Below, piece after piece: positions 22,193 through 35,400 of a DNA stretch of 64,000 bases. Position numbers and translations under genes: made by a program. Below the pieces are notes generated by a model, which worked only from the letters and a program-made list of their open reading frames with translations, was not told where the DNA came from and ran no database searches. The number at the start of each line of letters is the position of its first letter. Position 1 is the first letter of the stretch. Source of the stretch: Onthophagus taurus (lineage: Eukaryota > Arthropoda > Insecta > Coleoptera > Scarabaeidae); assembly GCF_036711975.1 (NCBI RefSeq), contig NC_091972.1, positions 10,111,001 to 10,175,000 of the forward strand, read 5' to 3'.

Positions 22193-23336
22193 TTATTTGA
22201 ATGGTGTGTACTTAATTATCCTGTGAGCTGTTCCATCCCAGCTAGAGTGTAATTCCAAATTACATTTTTGACAGTAAAGATCTCCACCGCAATCTATACA
22301 TCGATATTTAGCATCTTTATTACAAAGAACACACCACGGTAGTTCTTCTTCATATTCTTCCTCGTTTTCGGGACATGGAAGTTTTAATTCATATTTTTTG
22401 TCCAAAGCTACTTCAGCCATTATCTTTAAAAAATTAAATGTTTAAGATTAGAACACAAGTAAATTAAAAGCAACCTTTTTAGTTATTTTGCCAACTTCTT
22501 CTTCTGAATCCGAACTAGAATCATCATGTAAATTACTGATATAAGAATTTTCGTTCGGTCGAACACCTTGTCCTCTTAATGTTGCCAACCTTGCTTCTAA
22601 CTCTTCCTCAGGGTTTTGAGCTAATTCTATATCTCGTTCAGCTGTAAACATCTCTAAATATGCATCTACTTTTTGTTCATCTGTCCTAAAGTCGTTTGCT
22701 AAAATCTAAAATAATATTATTGTAATAAATTAGTGATAATTTTAAAATTTTAATACATACTGCTTTACTAGGTCCTTCAACATAACTATTTTCACCTTTT
22801 AGTGCAGCCAAACGTTGTCTTAATTCAGCTTCTGTAGGAGGTGGTCCTGTACCTTTATCTTTTAAATTTTCCAATCTTTCCAATAATCGTTGATCAATAG
22901 GCGATAAAGTTGATTTTGTGGTTTGATCTTGTTCATTTTTTACAATGCTCACAGGAGTTTGGTGATTATTTTCTAAGGCTTCAAGTCGTCTAAACAACAA
23001 ATTGATTAATTTAAGACATAAATTGATTAAAAACTATATACTTAATAAAAGCGTCTGGTGGTTGAATGTTTTGCTGTGTAGTTGATTGACCCGATGTAAT
23101 TTTCGAATGACAAATTCTACAAACCGAGTATTCACCAGGTCCTTTACTTGGTATTCTACATTTTTGCTTTAAACATTTATTGCAAAACGATAAATTACAA
23201 CTAGCACAGCCCATCTAAGTAGAAAAGATAAAAAAAAGATTAGATCATAACGTTTTTTTATTTATACTTTATATTGGTTATTACTTACTTCTTTATGAAA
23301 GAAATTGAATTTTGTTGAACAGTGATTACAGGACAT
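22193..23336 (-). CDS. ZFYVE19: ZFYVE19/ANCHR, abscission checkpoint regulator
   Basis: Five exons on the - strand: 23336-23289, 23214-23042, 22989-22761, 22705-22475, 22423-22193; 912 nt, 303 aa. ANCHR cooperates with VPS4 and the chromosomal passenger complex to delay cytokinetic abscission when chromatin lies in the midbody. The N-terminus is a FYVE-like zinc finger (MSCNHCSTKFNFFHKE, then MGCASCNLSFCNKCLKQKC and VCRICHSKI). The middle has repeated Leu-rich blocks (QRLLERLENLKDKG, EARLATLRGQGVRP) resembling the MIM-containing region. The C-terminus is a B-box-like zinc domain (WCVLCNKDAKYRCIDCGGDL, YCQKCNLELH). Domain order and length fit the family. The exon 4 donor is GTTGCT, weak. A candidate promoter gap of about 210 bp separates it from mL40. 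Confidence 0.88.
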
Positions 23337-23545
23337 GACTGGAATTTACGTTGAAAACCAATGCAATAATAATAATAAAAGTGAGTGATTCAAGAAATTG
23401 ATTAATTTTATTCTGTTGGTGAAACTGTGAAATGACATTTGACATTTGTATTTAGATTGTATGGCCGGTAGATGGTGTTTTAACAGAAAACTACTTTTTT
23501 TTAATATTATTTTATTAAATCTAAACATTTATGGTACTAAATTTT

Positions 23546-24365
23546 CTATTCCCATTTTTTTGATACATCTTGATAATCACCATCTGGTGCATTATAACCC
23601 TCAATTGGAGGAGTTTCCACTGGTCCAATAAACCCATAGGGAATTAATTGTAAATCAGGCTAAAATTGCAAGGATATAAAATAAACTTTTAAAATATCAC
23701 TAAAACCTTACTTGTATTGCCTCTTGATACAATTCTTCCGATTCTTTTCGCAATTCATCCAAAGCTTTTTGTTGCGAATAAGCAATACGGTCTAACATTT
23801 TTAAGTCTTTCACATATTCTTGTTTTTTAAACTGCGACCATTGCTTTTCTAATAAAATTCTTTCTTCCAAAGTTTCTGCTGTTAAAGCAGGCGATTTACG
23901 ATATCTCTCTCTGTAAAAAAAAAGAAATTAAATAATTAGGAATAAACATGATTATAAATTTTAACTTTTTATGATCAATTATCACCATAGGAATCTCAAG
24001 TTCCTCAATCGGTTTTAATTGCCTCGCATTTTTTTCAAGTTTACGAATTTGTTTCTCAATTCTTTTCTTTTTACGATCATCCCTTGCTTTAATAACGGCG
24101 GGGTCAAGCCTTTTCTTCTTTTTCAAAGGTTCAGCACTAAAAATATATTGATTAAATGGTGTTGTTTTTAATTATTTTTGTATGTAGTTACCAAAGAGCT
24201 GGAGTTGTATGCAAGAAGAGTTTATTTTCTATTTTATATCGGCTTATCAGAACAGGTATTCGACTTGGTTGTTTTAAGGAAAGCCTAAATTAGATTTAAA
24301 TAATTATTACGTTAATTAAGGTGTATTCTTAATAATTACCTGGATAAAGCAGAAATTATACTCAT
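23546..24365 (-). CDS. mRpL40: Mitochondrial large ribosomal subunit protein mL40
   Basis: Five exons on the - strand: 24365-24340, 24284-24192, 24136-23966, 23910-23712, 23659-23546; 603 nt, 200 aa. mL40 is a mitochondrion-specific protein of the large mitoribosomal subunit. The N-terminus (SIISALSRLSLKQPSRIPVL...) is basic, Ser-rich and lacks acidic residues, as expected of a mitochondrial targeting sequence. The core reads AEPLKKKKRLDPAVIKARDD and IRKLEKNARQLKPIEELEIP, then ERILLEKQWSQFKKQE and GPVETPPIEGYNAPDGDY, matching the family in order. It lies between ZFYVE19 and DDX51, all on the same strand but with separate promoters inferred. Confidence 0.9.
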
Positions 24366-24674
24366 TTTTAATAAAAAAAGGAGTTTTATTGGAAAATAGA
24401 AGTTTGAGGTTAGATTTTGTTAGGTGAGCTTACGCCATCTATCGAAGACGAAACAAAACAATTTTTTTAAATCAATTTATTACAATTTCTTAATTATTAA
24501 ACTTAACAAATAATCATGTATATTAATAATTATTGAAAATAACTCGTCTATTTAATATGTAATCAAAAATTTAATTAATTGATGCTAAATCAGTTTAAAG
24601 ATTGCGCCATCTATCGCGAATAAAAAATTTTTTTTTAGGTTAGATTAAAAATAAAGCTAAAATATATTTATTAA
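24366..24674. other. Spacer between mL40 and DDX51
   Basis: About 310 bp. It holds the presumed mL40 promoter and DDX51 3' UTR. Two short CGCCATCTATCG motifs (24434, 24606) are the only repeats noted. Confidence 0.35.
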
Positions 24675-26759
24675 TTATTCATCGTTTATTTTCCTTTTAC
24701 GTTTCACAACTCGTCTAGCAGATTTAATTTTATTCAAACTTTTCTCTTCTTCTTCACCTACAGTTTTTTTAAGTTCATTCAAAGCTTCTTTGTATTTATC
24801 TCCTAAAGCTTCCAAATTATCTTCAGTAATAAAAATCTAAAAGCAGTTTAAATCATTGTTAAATCGAAGTAGTTTTATGTAAATTATTTACCTCTTCTAA
24901 ATTATTTTTATCGGCTTGTTGAAGTAAACTTAAAAACCGATTTAATTGTGGTTTTGGTAGTATTGTAACAGCCATACCAAATTCGCCAGCTCTTGCTGTT
25001 CTTCCTGCTCTGTGAATGTATGTTTTTAAATATTTTGGTGGTGAATACGATATAACACATTGAATCCCGGGTAAATCAATCCCTCTAGCTAATGCATCAG
25101 TACAAACCAAAACATCTATATTTCCTTTTGAAAAATCCTCAATTAAAAATTTTCTGTTTTTAATATCTAGATTGGAAGAAATTTCTTTAATCTTAAGAGT
25201 TCCGTTAAATAATACTTTTAAAAGTATGGATAAACGATGCGTTGCTTCTAAAGAATGAGTGAAAACGATAGTTTTTGTTAAATTATTCGATTTTATAAAT
25301 TCGTATAAAACCAGAGGTTTTAAATTGGTTGGGGAAATAATATATTTTTCTGTTAATTCTTTTGGTGTTGTGTATTTTCCTATAAAATTATCAACAGTAA
25401 CTTTTTTAGTTTCTTCTTCGTTTGCATCATTTTCAACTATTGATGTAAAAAGAATTGGTTCGAATAGTGACAATTTTTGTAATTTTTCTGGATCTTGGGA
25501 TAATGTGGCGGAAAAGAGCAGTTTTTGAGGAGATTTGCGAGTTTTAAATGATAATACATTTAATACTTTAGATGATTGTAGAGAGTTATCTGTTAAAATA
25601 AAAATCAGTGATTACAACATTATCACATACTTATTAACATTGTTATTACCTTCTTGATTAATATGTTTCTCTAAATGATACAACCAATCATTTTGAATAT
25701 TATCCAAAACTCTATCAGCTTCATCAATAACAAGATACTCCAATTCAGTCAAATTAAATCCTGGTGTTTCTTTTAAATGATCAACCAATCTACCAGCAGT
25801 GCAGACAAGTATATCAACTTTACTCATATAACCAAATCCAACATCTATAAACATTTCTATAAATAAAACAAAATTTATTCATTTCAAACCAACTTACTAT
25901 TATGTACTAATTGTTTTTGTTCTTGTTCAAAAACAGATTTTCCTGTAATACACAACACATCCAATTTTGTTCCAACAGTGTACTTTTTAAAACATTTAAA
26001 TACCTGCATGGCCAAATCTAACGTAGGTAAAATAACTAATGCGCGAATTTTTTTAACTGTACGTTTCAATAAAGCTTGAATAACAGGTAAGACGAAAGCT
26101 AAAGTTTTTCCACTTCCCGTAGGTGCAGATACGCAAATATCTTTAGGAATAACTATTGATGATTGTTGAATCGATTTAATAACCCACGGTATAACAGCAG
26201 CTTGAACAGGAAATAAGTATTTAATTCCGTTTAGTTTTAATTGTTTTTTTAATGATTTATCTAAATTCTCAATATGCGAAACTTTATTGGTTAAGTTTTG
26301 TAAATCAACAGAAATTACTATTGGGTTTGATAACCATTTTGGAAGAACTCTTTTCACTTTAGTTTTTTTATCAAATTGTTCACCACCGAGAATTGTAAAA
26401 CCTTCAACATCTTTTGGATCAATTTTTTTTCGCTTTATCGGAGGTTCTATATTCTCTGATTCAATTTCTAAATAATTTTCTTGTTGATTGTTTGAATCTT
26501 CTTCATTAGGAGTTATTTCATTGTTAGGTTTTTCAACAATTTCTTCTTCATCTTTAATTAAATCTTTTTGTATATTTTTTAACTCCTTTTTCTTTTTGAT
26601 CTTTTTTAACAACTTTTTCAGGTTAGCTTCTTCGTTAATAGTGTCTTCTTTATTATCTTCATGTCTAAGATAAATTTGAATAATTAAGTATGAATTAATA
26701 TTCGGTACAGGTATTATTAATATTCGTTATTGTTACCTATTTATTACAAATAAATCCAT
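24675..26759 (-). CDS. DDX51: ATP-dependent RNA helicase DDX51 (Dbp6 family)
   Basis: Five exons on the - strand: 26759-26737, 26664-25898, 25856-25650, 25589-24892, 24836-24675; 1857 nt, 618 aa (human DDX51 666). The family acts in the nucleolus in large ribosomal subunit assembly and 28S rRNA 3' maturation. The N-terminal 100 residues are Lys/Glu-rich, typical of nucleolar proteins. Helicase motifs: FPVQAAVIP (Q-motif area), SAPTGSGKT near residues 186-194 (Walker A), [10 protein letters not shown] near 306-315, FSATLS near 358, then [11 protein letters not shown] and [10 protein letters not shown] in the second RecA domain. The donor within ...NQE|G was chosen because GAAG plus AT keeps the frame (EDNSLQSS). 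The basic C-terminus KRKRKI suits nuclear import. Confidence 0.94.
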
Positions 26760-27084
26760 TTTAATTTTTAGGTTAGAATTTAATGTTGATTTTTTTAAAT
26801 CTCACTTAATTTACTGTTTCATTTGTGTCGAGTTATTAAAGAAAATAGTGGTTTTAGTTAACGTAACATAATCTTATTTATTTAAAAGCTAGATTTAGTA
26901 TAATATTAAAAATAGCAAATTATTTGATATTTGAGGTTATGTTTATGATAACACGTGGGGAAAATAGTGACATAAGAAAACGTCAAACGTCAAAATTTTT
27001 TCTGAATACAGGGTAATACAAAAGTTTAATTTAAGAATGTGTCAAAAATTATTACAAATACTTTATTTTATTTACAGTTAATAA
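26760..27084. other. DDX51 promoter region
   Basis: AT-rich, about 325 bp upstream of DDX51 and before a repeat block. An E-box CACGTG occurs near 26952. Nothing else is seen. Confidence 0.35.
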
Positions 27085-27265
27085 TTACATTAATTGAAAT
27101 CCTTTTTAAAACGCTTATTTATTCTAGAACATGTGAAATTTTAATTTAGAACTGAACTATCGTCCCTGACCTAAATGGTACGTTAACTTTGAATCTTTGA
27201 TCTCTTTTTTAATTCCAAATGCTTTAAACTGCTGTGCTGCTTTTCATTTAAAGCAACTTTTGGAT
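27085..27265 (+). repeat. Left direct repeat flanking satellite array 1
   Basis: Contains GTCCCTGACCTAAATGGTAC and TTTGAATCTTTGATCTCTTT. A diverged copy in the same orientation lies at about 28095-28265. Confidence 0.65.
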
Positions 27266-27289
27266 CAAAATCTGTCAACTCTTTCACTT

Positions 27290-28080
27290 TGGGTCTCAGA
27301 TGCGTAAATATCGAGAAAAATACGAAAATATGAAAATTTCATGAATTTCGTTGTACTACCAGCTGCTAATGGCAACACTCGTGTATCGGAGCGAATTACA
27401 AAAAATTTTTTAGAACAATAGTTGTAGCAAATTTTCTTCTTAACAATATTGCTCTGTTGTACTTTTGCTGTCAGACGCATAGAAATCGAGAAAAATACGA
27501 AAATATGAAAATTTGATGAATTTCGTTGTTTTGACTAGTTGGTAATGCTAACACTTGAGTATTGGAGCAAACTACAAAAAAATTTTTAGAACAATAATTG
27601 TAGCAAATTTTCTTCTTAACAATATTGCTCTATTGCACTTTTACTCTCAGACGCATAGAAATCGAGAAAAATACGAAAATATGAAAATTTGATGAATTTC
27701 GTTGTTTTGACTAGTTGCTAATGCTAACACTTGAGTATCGGAGCAAATTACAAAAAAATTTTTAGAACAATAATTGTAGCAAATTTTCTTGTTAACAATA
27801 TTGCTCTATTACACTTTCGCTGTTAGACGCATAGAAATAGAGAAAAATACAAAAATATGAAAATTTGAGGAATTTTGTTGTTTTGCTAGTTTTCGATGGA
27901 AAATACTCGTGTATCGGAGCAAATTATAAAAAAATGTTAGAACAAGAGTTGTAGCAAATCTTATTCGTAACAATATTTGCTCCAATACTATTGCTCCCTC
28001 TCACTTTTACTCTTAGATGCGCCAATATTGAGATAAATACAAAAATATAAAAATTTGTTGCTTTTCAAGTTATTAATGGT
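27290..28080 (+). repeat. Satellite array 1, about 177-bp monomers
   Basis: About 4.5 tandem units recognised by the recurring start GATGCGTAAATATCGAG and the end AACAATATTGCTCTCTTGC, with starts near 27298, 27475, 27650, 27827 and 28016. It is the same family as array 2 (30340-32290). Confidence 0.85.
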
Positions 28081-28094
28081 ACCACATTTACTAA

Positions 28095-28265
28095 TTACAT
28101 TAAATTAATATTCATTTTAAAATACCTATTTATTCCAGAACACATAACATTTTAATTCAGACCCGAAATGATGTCCCTGACCTAAATGGCACGTTAAATT
28201 TGAATCTTTGATCTCTTTTTTAAGTCCAGTTGCTTTAAGTTATGCTACTTTTATTTAAAGCTTCA
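28095..28265 (+). repeat. Right direct repeat flanking satellite array 1
   Basis: Shares GTCCCTGACCTAAATGGCAC and TTTGAATCTTTGATCTCTTT with 27085-27265, so the satellite block is bracketed by direct repeats. Confidence 0.65.
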
Positions 28266-29390
28266 TTACTTCTTTTTCGCTCAAATACATTCAAAAATTC
28301 TGATACATATCTTTTTACGTGTTATTTTCAACTATTTCGTCAACGATTTCATTTCTACGTAAATACTAAGATTACTGTAGGTGTTTGTGACGTAAATACG
28401 AACGTCCGTTGTCGCTAAACTCGAACCAAATTTCATTCATTCCTTTGGTTTAGTTACGTGACGTCTTTAAATTCGAATTTGCCAACTTCCATTACCGACA
28501 CGATCATCCGGAGACGACACGTGGCGATGTCTTTTCTTATTGACTTCGTCACGTTTTCATTATTTGAAATTGGCATTCGTTTCGAAGATTGCTGTTGTGC
28601 TGTTCGATCTGTTTGCTGCCAACAATTTTCTTATTTGTTTTTATATTTCTCAGAAGGGTTTATTGTTCATCGAATATCAATCTTATGATGAATTATTTGG
28701 ATGCGAATCTATCAACATGTTATTTTAGTCTCAATTAATGTTCAATTTTTGAGACTATGTGGAAACTAACTTAAAATAGGATTGTTTTGGTTCTTGGAAA
28801 ATACAACGATAATAATTTGTTTATAAAATTGTACATAAAATGAGGTTTTAAGAATTGTAGTCAATTTCGTTTAAAATCACATGTCAATAATAACACAGAG
28901 TTATTCTGTGTTAATAATTTGTATGGTTAGAAAATTATGATTTCACTACGAAAGATTTTGGCACGTAAAATCGACTGCGTGAAGGTGAACATAACATTAA
29001 CATTGCACACGATCTAACTTTTATTTAAGTTTAACATTTTGTGGACTAAAAAGGAAACGTTGAATTTGTGCTATGTGGGATGATTCAAGAAAAACAAATT
29101 TGGCTTAGTAATCAAAAAGGATAAATTTGCAAAAAATGTAGTAAAAAAAATAAGAAATAAAAAAGAGGGAGGTTAAGATGAGGCTTGAGCAGTATTCACC
29201 GAATTATAAATAGATTTGGAAGTTGTGACGCGTTAAAACGGGCTTGTAGCCGAGCAACTTTGCCCAAACGACTTCACAACATCTTCAGACGCCGTTCTAT
29301 CTACTAGAAAGCTCGACCGATCTTCAGGGGGGCCGATCCAAAAGGGAACACCGACGAACAAAAATTAAAATAAAATAAAAATAAAAAAAA
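28266..29390 (+). promoter_or_regulatory. Upstream region and 5' leader of the muscle gene
   Basis: About 1.1 kb without a supported coding exon. TTATAAATAG at 29204-29213 reads as a TATA-type element and, on the - strand (CTATTTATAA), fits the MEF2 consensus YTAWWWWTAR. It lies 178-187 bp before the ATG. The transcription start was not determined. Confidence 0.45.
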
Positions 29391-29468
29391 ATGGTTTACG
29401 AAAGTGATTTTTACACGACTAGAAGGCCGTACCGTGCTACACCTTCAATTTCGACTTATACCGTATCG
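29391..29468 (+). CDS. Mf: Initiator exon of the muscle gene
   Basis: 26 codons beginning MVYESDFYTTRRPY and ending STYTVS before donor GTAGGT, phase 0. The ATG follows an A-rich leader (AAAAATGG), a good insect start context. The high Tyr/Arg content matches the later cassettes. Confidence 0.7.
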
Positions 29469-32400
29469 GTAGGTGAACGTTTTTTTGAGTGTGAATCCTT
29501 TTATTTTGCAATTACTAACAAAAAAAAAAGAAATTATTGTTTGAAAAATTTACAAAAATAAAATAAAAGATCTCCAAGTTAATTAAATCTCTCTACATAA
29601 ATTAACTCTTGATTCGATAAATTATTTTTGACGTAAGAATTTGGAAAGATCGTGTTAAGTTTGTTGCGTCGAGCCAAATTTAGTCACGCAAACGTAAAAT
29701 TTTCTCGAATTGTGCGTTCAATGATGCAACATTTGAGACTGAATTTAAATTTTTAGAGGTTCGCCTACGCCAGTTGGCACACGTATTGTTTTAATAAACG
29801 GGATATTGTCGTTTCATCTTTAATCTTAAGCTACTAAAGATTAAATTACAAGCCGTACTTTTAATATCACCCGTTTGTGATTGGAATGTTTTAAAAATAA
29901 CTTTTAATTCAACGCCGAGTAATACGAAATAAATGTAAGATTTTGTTGGCGATCAAACTACATGGAATTGTAGAATGTTTTATAATTATATAATTTTTTC
30001 TTAGCTAAACATTTTGAAGGTTTTAAATCTGTAAATAACAAAAAATGTCTTTTTCTGAATTCACAACAATGTCAACATGTGAAAAGAGCTACTTAAGCTT
30101 ATTGGTTTTGGCATACAATCAAATGTTATGAGATAAATATTCCATTATATTAGATATTTGGAATCTTATTTTTTTCAAAAATTTATCTCAGACTTTTTAT
30201 ATACCTTTTTTATATACATAGTTAGATTAAACGAAATGTTTTAATGATGTTATTGGGTATCAAGGAATTAATTGAATTAGTGTTTATTTCATTGATAATC
30301 AAAGGTCTTAAGAGTTTCAGTTTCTTTGATAAATATCTCAAATACAAGCTAAAAGTACGAAAATATGAAAATTTGATGAAATTCGTTGTTTTACAAAATG
30401 TTGATGATAACATTTGGGAATCGGATCATGTTATAGAAAAACTTTTATAACAAAAGTTATAGCAAATTTTGTTCTCAACAATATTGTTCTCTTGCACTTT
30501 TACCCTTAAATGCGTCAATATCGAGAAAAGTACAAAAATATGAAAATTTGATGAATTTGTTGTTTTTTCAAGTTATAGTAACACTCGGAAATGGGAGCGT
30601 TTTACTAAAAAACGTTTAGAACAATAGTTGTAGCAAATCTTATTCTTAACAATATTGCTCTCTTGCATTATTGTTCTCAGATGCGTAAATATCGAGAAAA
30701 ATACGATAATATGAAAATTTCCTGAATTTCGTTGTTTTACTAGTATGCTAATGGTAACACTTAGAAATCGGAGTATTTTACAAAAAAAATTTTAGGACAA
30801 AAGTTGTAGCAAATTTTATTCTCAACAATATTGCTCTCTTACACTTTTGCTCTCAGATGCGTAAATATCACGAAAATTCCGAAAATATGAAAATTTGCTG
30901 AATTTCGTTGTTTTACTAGTTGTTAATGGTAACACTATGAATTTGGAGCATAATACACGAAAAAATGTAGAACAATAGTTGTAGCAAAATTTATTCTTAA
31001 CAATATTGCTCTCTCGCACATTTGCTCTCAGATGCATAGATATCGAGAAAAATACGAAAATATGAAAATTTGCTGAATTTTGTTGTACTACTAGTTGCTA
31101 ATGGTAACACTTCGGAATTGGAGCATATTACAAAAAAACTTTTGAAACAATAGTTGTAGAAAATTTTAGTCTTAACAATATTGCTCTCTTACACCTTTGC
31201 TCTCAGATGCGTAAATATCGAGAAAAATATGAAAATTTGCTCAATTTCGTTGTTTTACTAGTATGCTAATGGTAACACTTAGAAATCGGACTATTTTACA
31301 AAAACATTTTTAGAACAAAAGTTGTAGCAAATTTCAGTCTCAACAATATTGCTCTCCTATACTTTTGCTTTTAGATGCGTAAATATCACGAAAATTCCGA
31401 AAATATGAAAATTTGCTGAATTTCGTTGTTTTACTAGTTGTTAATGGTAACACTATGAATTTGGAGCATAATACACGAAAAAATGTAGAACAATAGTTGT
31501 AGCAAAAATTTATTCTTAACAATATTGCTCTCTCGCACATTTGCTCTTAGATGCATAGATATCGAGAAAATACGAAAATATGAAAATTTGCTGAATTTTG
31601 TTGTACTACTAGTTGCTAATGGTAACACTTGGGAATTGAAGCATATTACAAAAAAACTTTTGAAACAATAGTTGTAGACAATTTTAGTCTTAACAATATT
31701 GCTCTCTTACACTTTTGCTCTCAGATGCGTAAATATCGAGAAAAATATGAAAATTTGCTCAATTTCGTTCTTTTACTAGTATGCTAATGGTAACACTTAG
31801 AAATCGGACTATTTTACAAAAACATTTTTAGAACAAAAGTTGTAGAAAATTTCATTCTCAACAATATTGCTCTCTTATACTTTTGCTTTTAGATGCGTAA
31901 ATATCACGAAAATTCCGAAAATATGAAAATTTGCTGAATTTCGTTGTTTTACTAGTTGTTAATGGTAACACTATGAATTTGGAGCATAATACACGAAAAA
32001 ATGTAGAACAATAGTTGTAGCAAAATTTATTCTTAACAATATTGTTCTCTTGCACATTTGCTCTCAGATGCGTAAATATTGAAAAAAATACGAAAATATG
32101 AAAATTTGCTGAACTTCGTTGATTAACTAGTTGCTAATGGTAACACTCAGAAATCGGAACATGTTACAAATAAATTTTGAGAACAAAAGTTGTAGCAAAT
32201 TTTATTCTTATCAATATTGCTGTCTTACACTTTTGTTCTTAGATGCGTCAATATTGAGAAAAATACAAAAATATGAAAATTTGATGAATCTAGATATTAA
32301 AGATCTTAAACTAAATGTAACCTAGAACCTCAATTTTTTTTGATATCACCAATTAATATGTTTTAAAGAATGTTTGGAAATAAGAGTTAATATTCATTTT

Positions 32401-35400
32401 AGTTGAAAGTTCCTAGGTATTTTAGTTTCGTGCCCAAAAAGGAATAAACTAAACTAACCTAAAACTTCCAAATTTGTTGATATCTTAAATTAATCTTTTT
32501 TTAAAAGTAGTATTGAGAATTAGGTTACGATTGTTTTGGAGATGTGAGAACAGTTTTTAACCTTCATTTCTGTTTCTGTTTAACGAATCAAGGTACTTTT
32601 ATTTCATTAAAAAAAGAATCGCTGCCATGAATTTTTGAAGGTTCTTGGTTTAGATTTTGCTGTTAAAGCCACGATCTAGACTCTAGACCATCCTGTTTCG
32701 TTCGCGCTATTTGATCAAAAAATCATTGTTTAGTGCTTTTATAGCCACACTTGGAGAAATGTGACTTTGAAAATTTGATTTTCTTTAGTTGACATAATAG
32801 TATTTAAATAATTCCATTTTCTTGCTGGAATGCGCTGCATCTCTGCTCAGAATGCCTCGTCCCATCTAACTGGTATTGACTTTTTAATTTTGATCAGATT
32901 TTTGAATAAATTATTAAGGTTTTGTATTACTCAAGGCGTCGAATCAAAAATGGTTAAATAAACGAAACTTTCCATTCACATATTTTAGATTGATATTTCT
33001 ACTTTGAACTTAATGTTTTCTTATAAAACAATTAAATGATACAAAGTTTACTTGCATCTATTTATTTATTATCGTTTAAGAACCATTTTCAATGAAATGT
33101 TTAGATTTTCAACCTCGACCAAACTGTTCAAGATTTAAAACACATAAACAAACAGATTACTATTTTCGGAATATCTGGAACATGTTCCTCAACAATTTTA
33201 ATGAAACGTCCCAAAATTATTTTAAACTTAACAATTTCCTTTTATTATTTTTCCCCTTGATATTATTTTTTTATTGAAAAAAAAACTAGGCTTGGAATTA
33301 ATTTTTGGGACGAACGGAACTTTTAATCCTTGGATAATCAATTACAGAGACGTGAGATACCATGGGAGAAAGTACCGTTCGTGCCCAGACCGAGCCTAGT
33401 ACCGGATCCGGTGACCGCCTTCGGTCGCAGAAAACCCGAAGAACAACAGCAGGTGGTCCGAAAAATCATCTTATCCCCTCTGGAGAAAGCCCGTATTCGA
33501 CCGAAAACGAATCTAAGCGAATTGAAACCGTACGTTTCTGCCAGGGAACAAACGAAACAACGAGTTTTATCGATGATCAACAAGAAGGAATCGGTTCCCG
33601 GGGAATTACCCGGAAGCGACGCCATGGACGTTGTTTTACCGAAAATACATAAATTAGCTGAAGTACCAAATTTGCCGTATAAACGACAATTACTATCTAG
33701 CTCAATTTATTAAATTCATTTAATTTTGGGTCAATTTTGAACGAAAACAACAAAATTAACGAAAACATATCTTAAAAATAGTCAAACACAAAAATTAGAT
33801 CTTTTATTTTTATTCCTAATTATTCTCAAAGTATTATTTGCATCCAGTGGCATTTTATTAACATTTACGCTTATTTTAGAGGCTAATCCATATTAACTCT
33901 GTAATGATACAAAAATAAATATAACTATTTGGTGTAAATTTGATTAATACCGTTTCTTTGATATTTGCATTAAAAATATCAAAGAAAATTGTTAAAAATG
34001 ATTTTGATTTGACTAATAAAAGCATAAAATTTGTACGTTAAAGAGTTAATATAAAATTTTTCGTGTTTGTGCTTTTATAAATTAAATTTAATGTAAAACG
34101 CCCGTTTATTTTTTGTTGTCACATTTACAATTCGTTTACACTTATAAAATACAAATAGAATTAAAAATACAAATATTTACTTTTATTTTTTTTGTCTGTA
34201 CACATCAGAACACTCCACAATAAAGCGTTGTTTGTGTCGTGGAAATTTACTAGAGTTTTATTTCTGATGATTCATTTCAACACTTCACTTTTTGTGACGT
34301 TTTATGCGATTGAAATAATTTTTTATGAACGTCTTTTTTACGTTTTTGCCCTTTTTTTTGGAAATGTTGTGTTTGTTTATGTCAGATTGCATGTCGAAGA
34401 AGATGTCGTTACCATTATTTCTTATTAATCTCAACCAGAAACCAAAATATTCCTATTGATTTCCCACTACAAGTTTTAGATTTAAGTTTATTTTTCCTTT
34501 AGAATTAAGTTTATGCATATTTTGTTTCGATTATTATATAAAAAAGGTAAGAATTTTGATTTAAAATTAGTTTATTCAAATTAAATGAAAGGTTCTCTGC
34601 TAATTGAGATACAAACGTATTTTTTTACAACATTTTTTGTTCATTTTACATGTCCGGCGTTGAATATTTTTAGTTCTGACCTAAATCGGCCCGCGTCGAG
34701 GTCCGGCAGCTAAATTTAAACCATTTCTTTTTTCGGAACCACTCGATTGTTGTTACTCTTTCAACTCGGTTATTTTTTCTACTTTACTGGTCTCTCGCGT
34801 GAAATTCAATACTTTTTCTTTCATTGTTGGAATAGAATTAAAAATATGTTTCAGTTTCCAACAAAATCCTTGAACTAAACTTACTTTGTAGCTTTTTTTT
34901 TGTAATTTTTTGTACAAACCAAAAAATTAATAACAAGTTTTTTTTCAAATTACACTTTAGACCCCAACTTATTTTATTGTTTGCGATACCCCCATTGGTA
35001 ATCAACGTTCAGCCGAAGAAATGTATTCTTATGCATTCGAAACAAGCACAGAAAGAAAAGAGGTATTTTTTTTTGTTTCTCGTGCCCCTATTTGTACGTT
35101 GAAGTTGAATTTAATTTTCAGAGTGTTATTTCTAGTATGTTTTTATTTGGTTCCGTTTTACCCATTCTAAATATTTAATAGACATTTTTGTTAATTATAC
35201 AGAATGATTTGATGAAACGTTTCAAACAAGAAGAGTTAAGATAAGAATTAAAGTTACCAAATCACTCTGTATACGTTTTTAATGTTTAAGTTTATGATTT
35301 TCCCTGTAATAGAACAAAACTGCGCCTAATTTACTGAAAATTTTATATTATGTATTGTATAAAATTGCAGAATATCCTTCTTTGTTTAGTTTTCACTATT

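Noticed and set aside
26287-26673. + strand frames opposite DDX51
   Set aside because: Antisense shadows of the helicase exon.
29762-29840. Possible exon reading RFAYASWHTY
   Set aside because: It has an acceptor-like TTTTTAG but ends at a stop after about 26 codons with unlike composition; too weak to call.
30822-32055. Series of similar short - strand proteins
   Set aside because: They recur with the satellite period and are by-products of tandem repetition.
30340-32290. Possible CRISPR-like array
   Set aside because: Units are 168-176 bp and similar along their whole length with no unique spacers; this is satellite DNA in a eukaryote.
33338-33652. Overlapping frames on both strands at the terminal exon A
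   Set aside because: They are shadows of the GC-richer coding exon 33348-33713.
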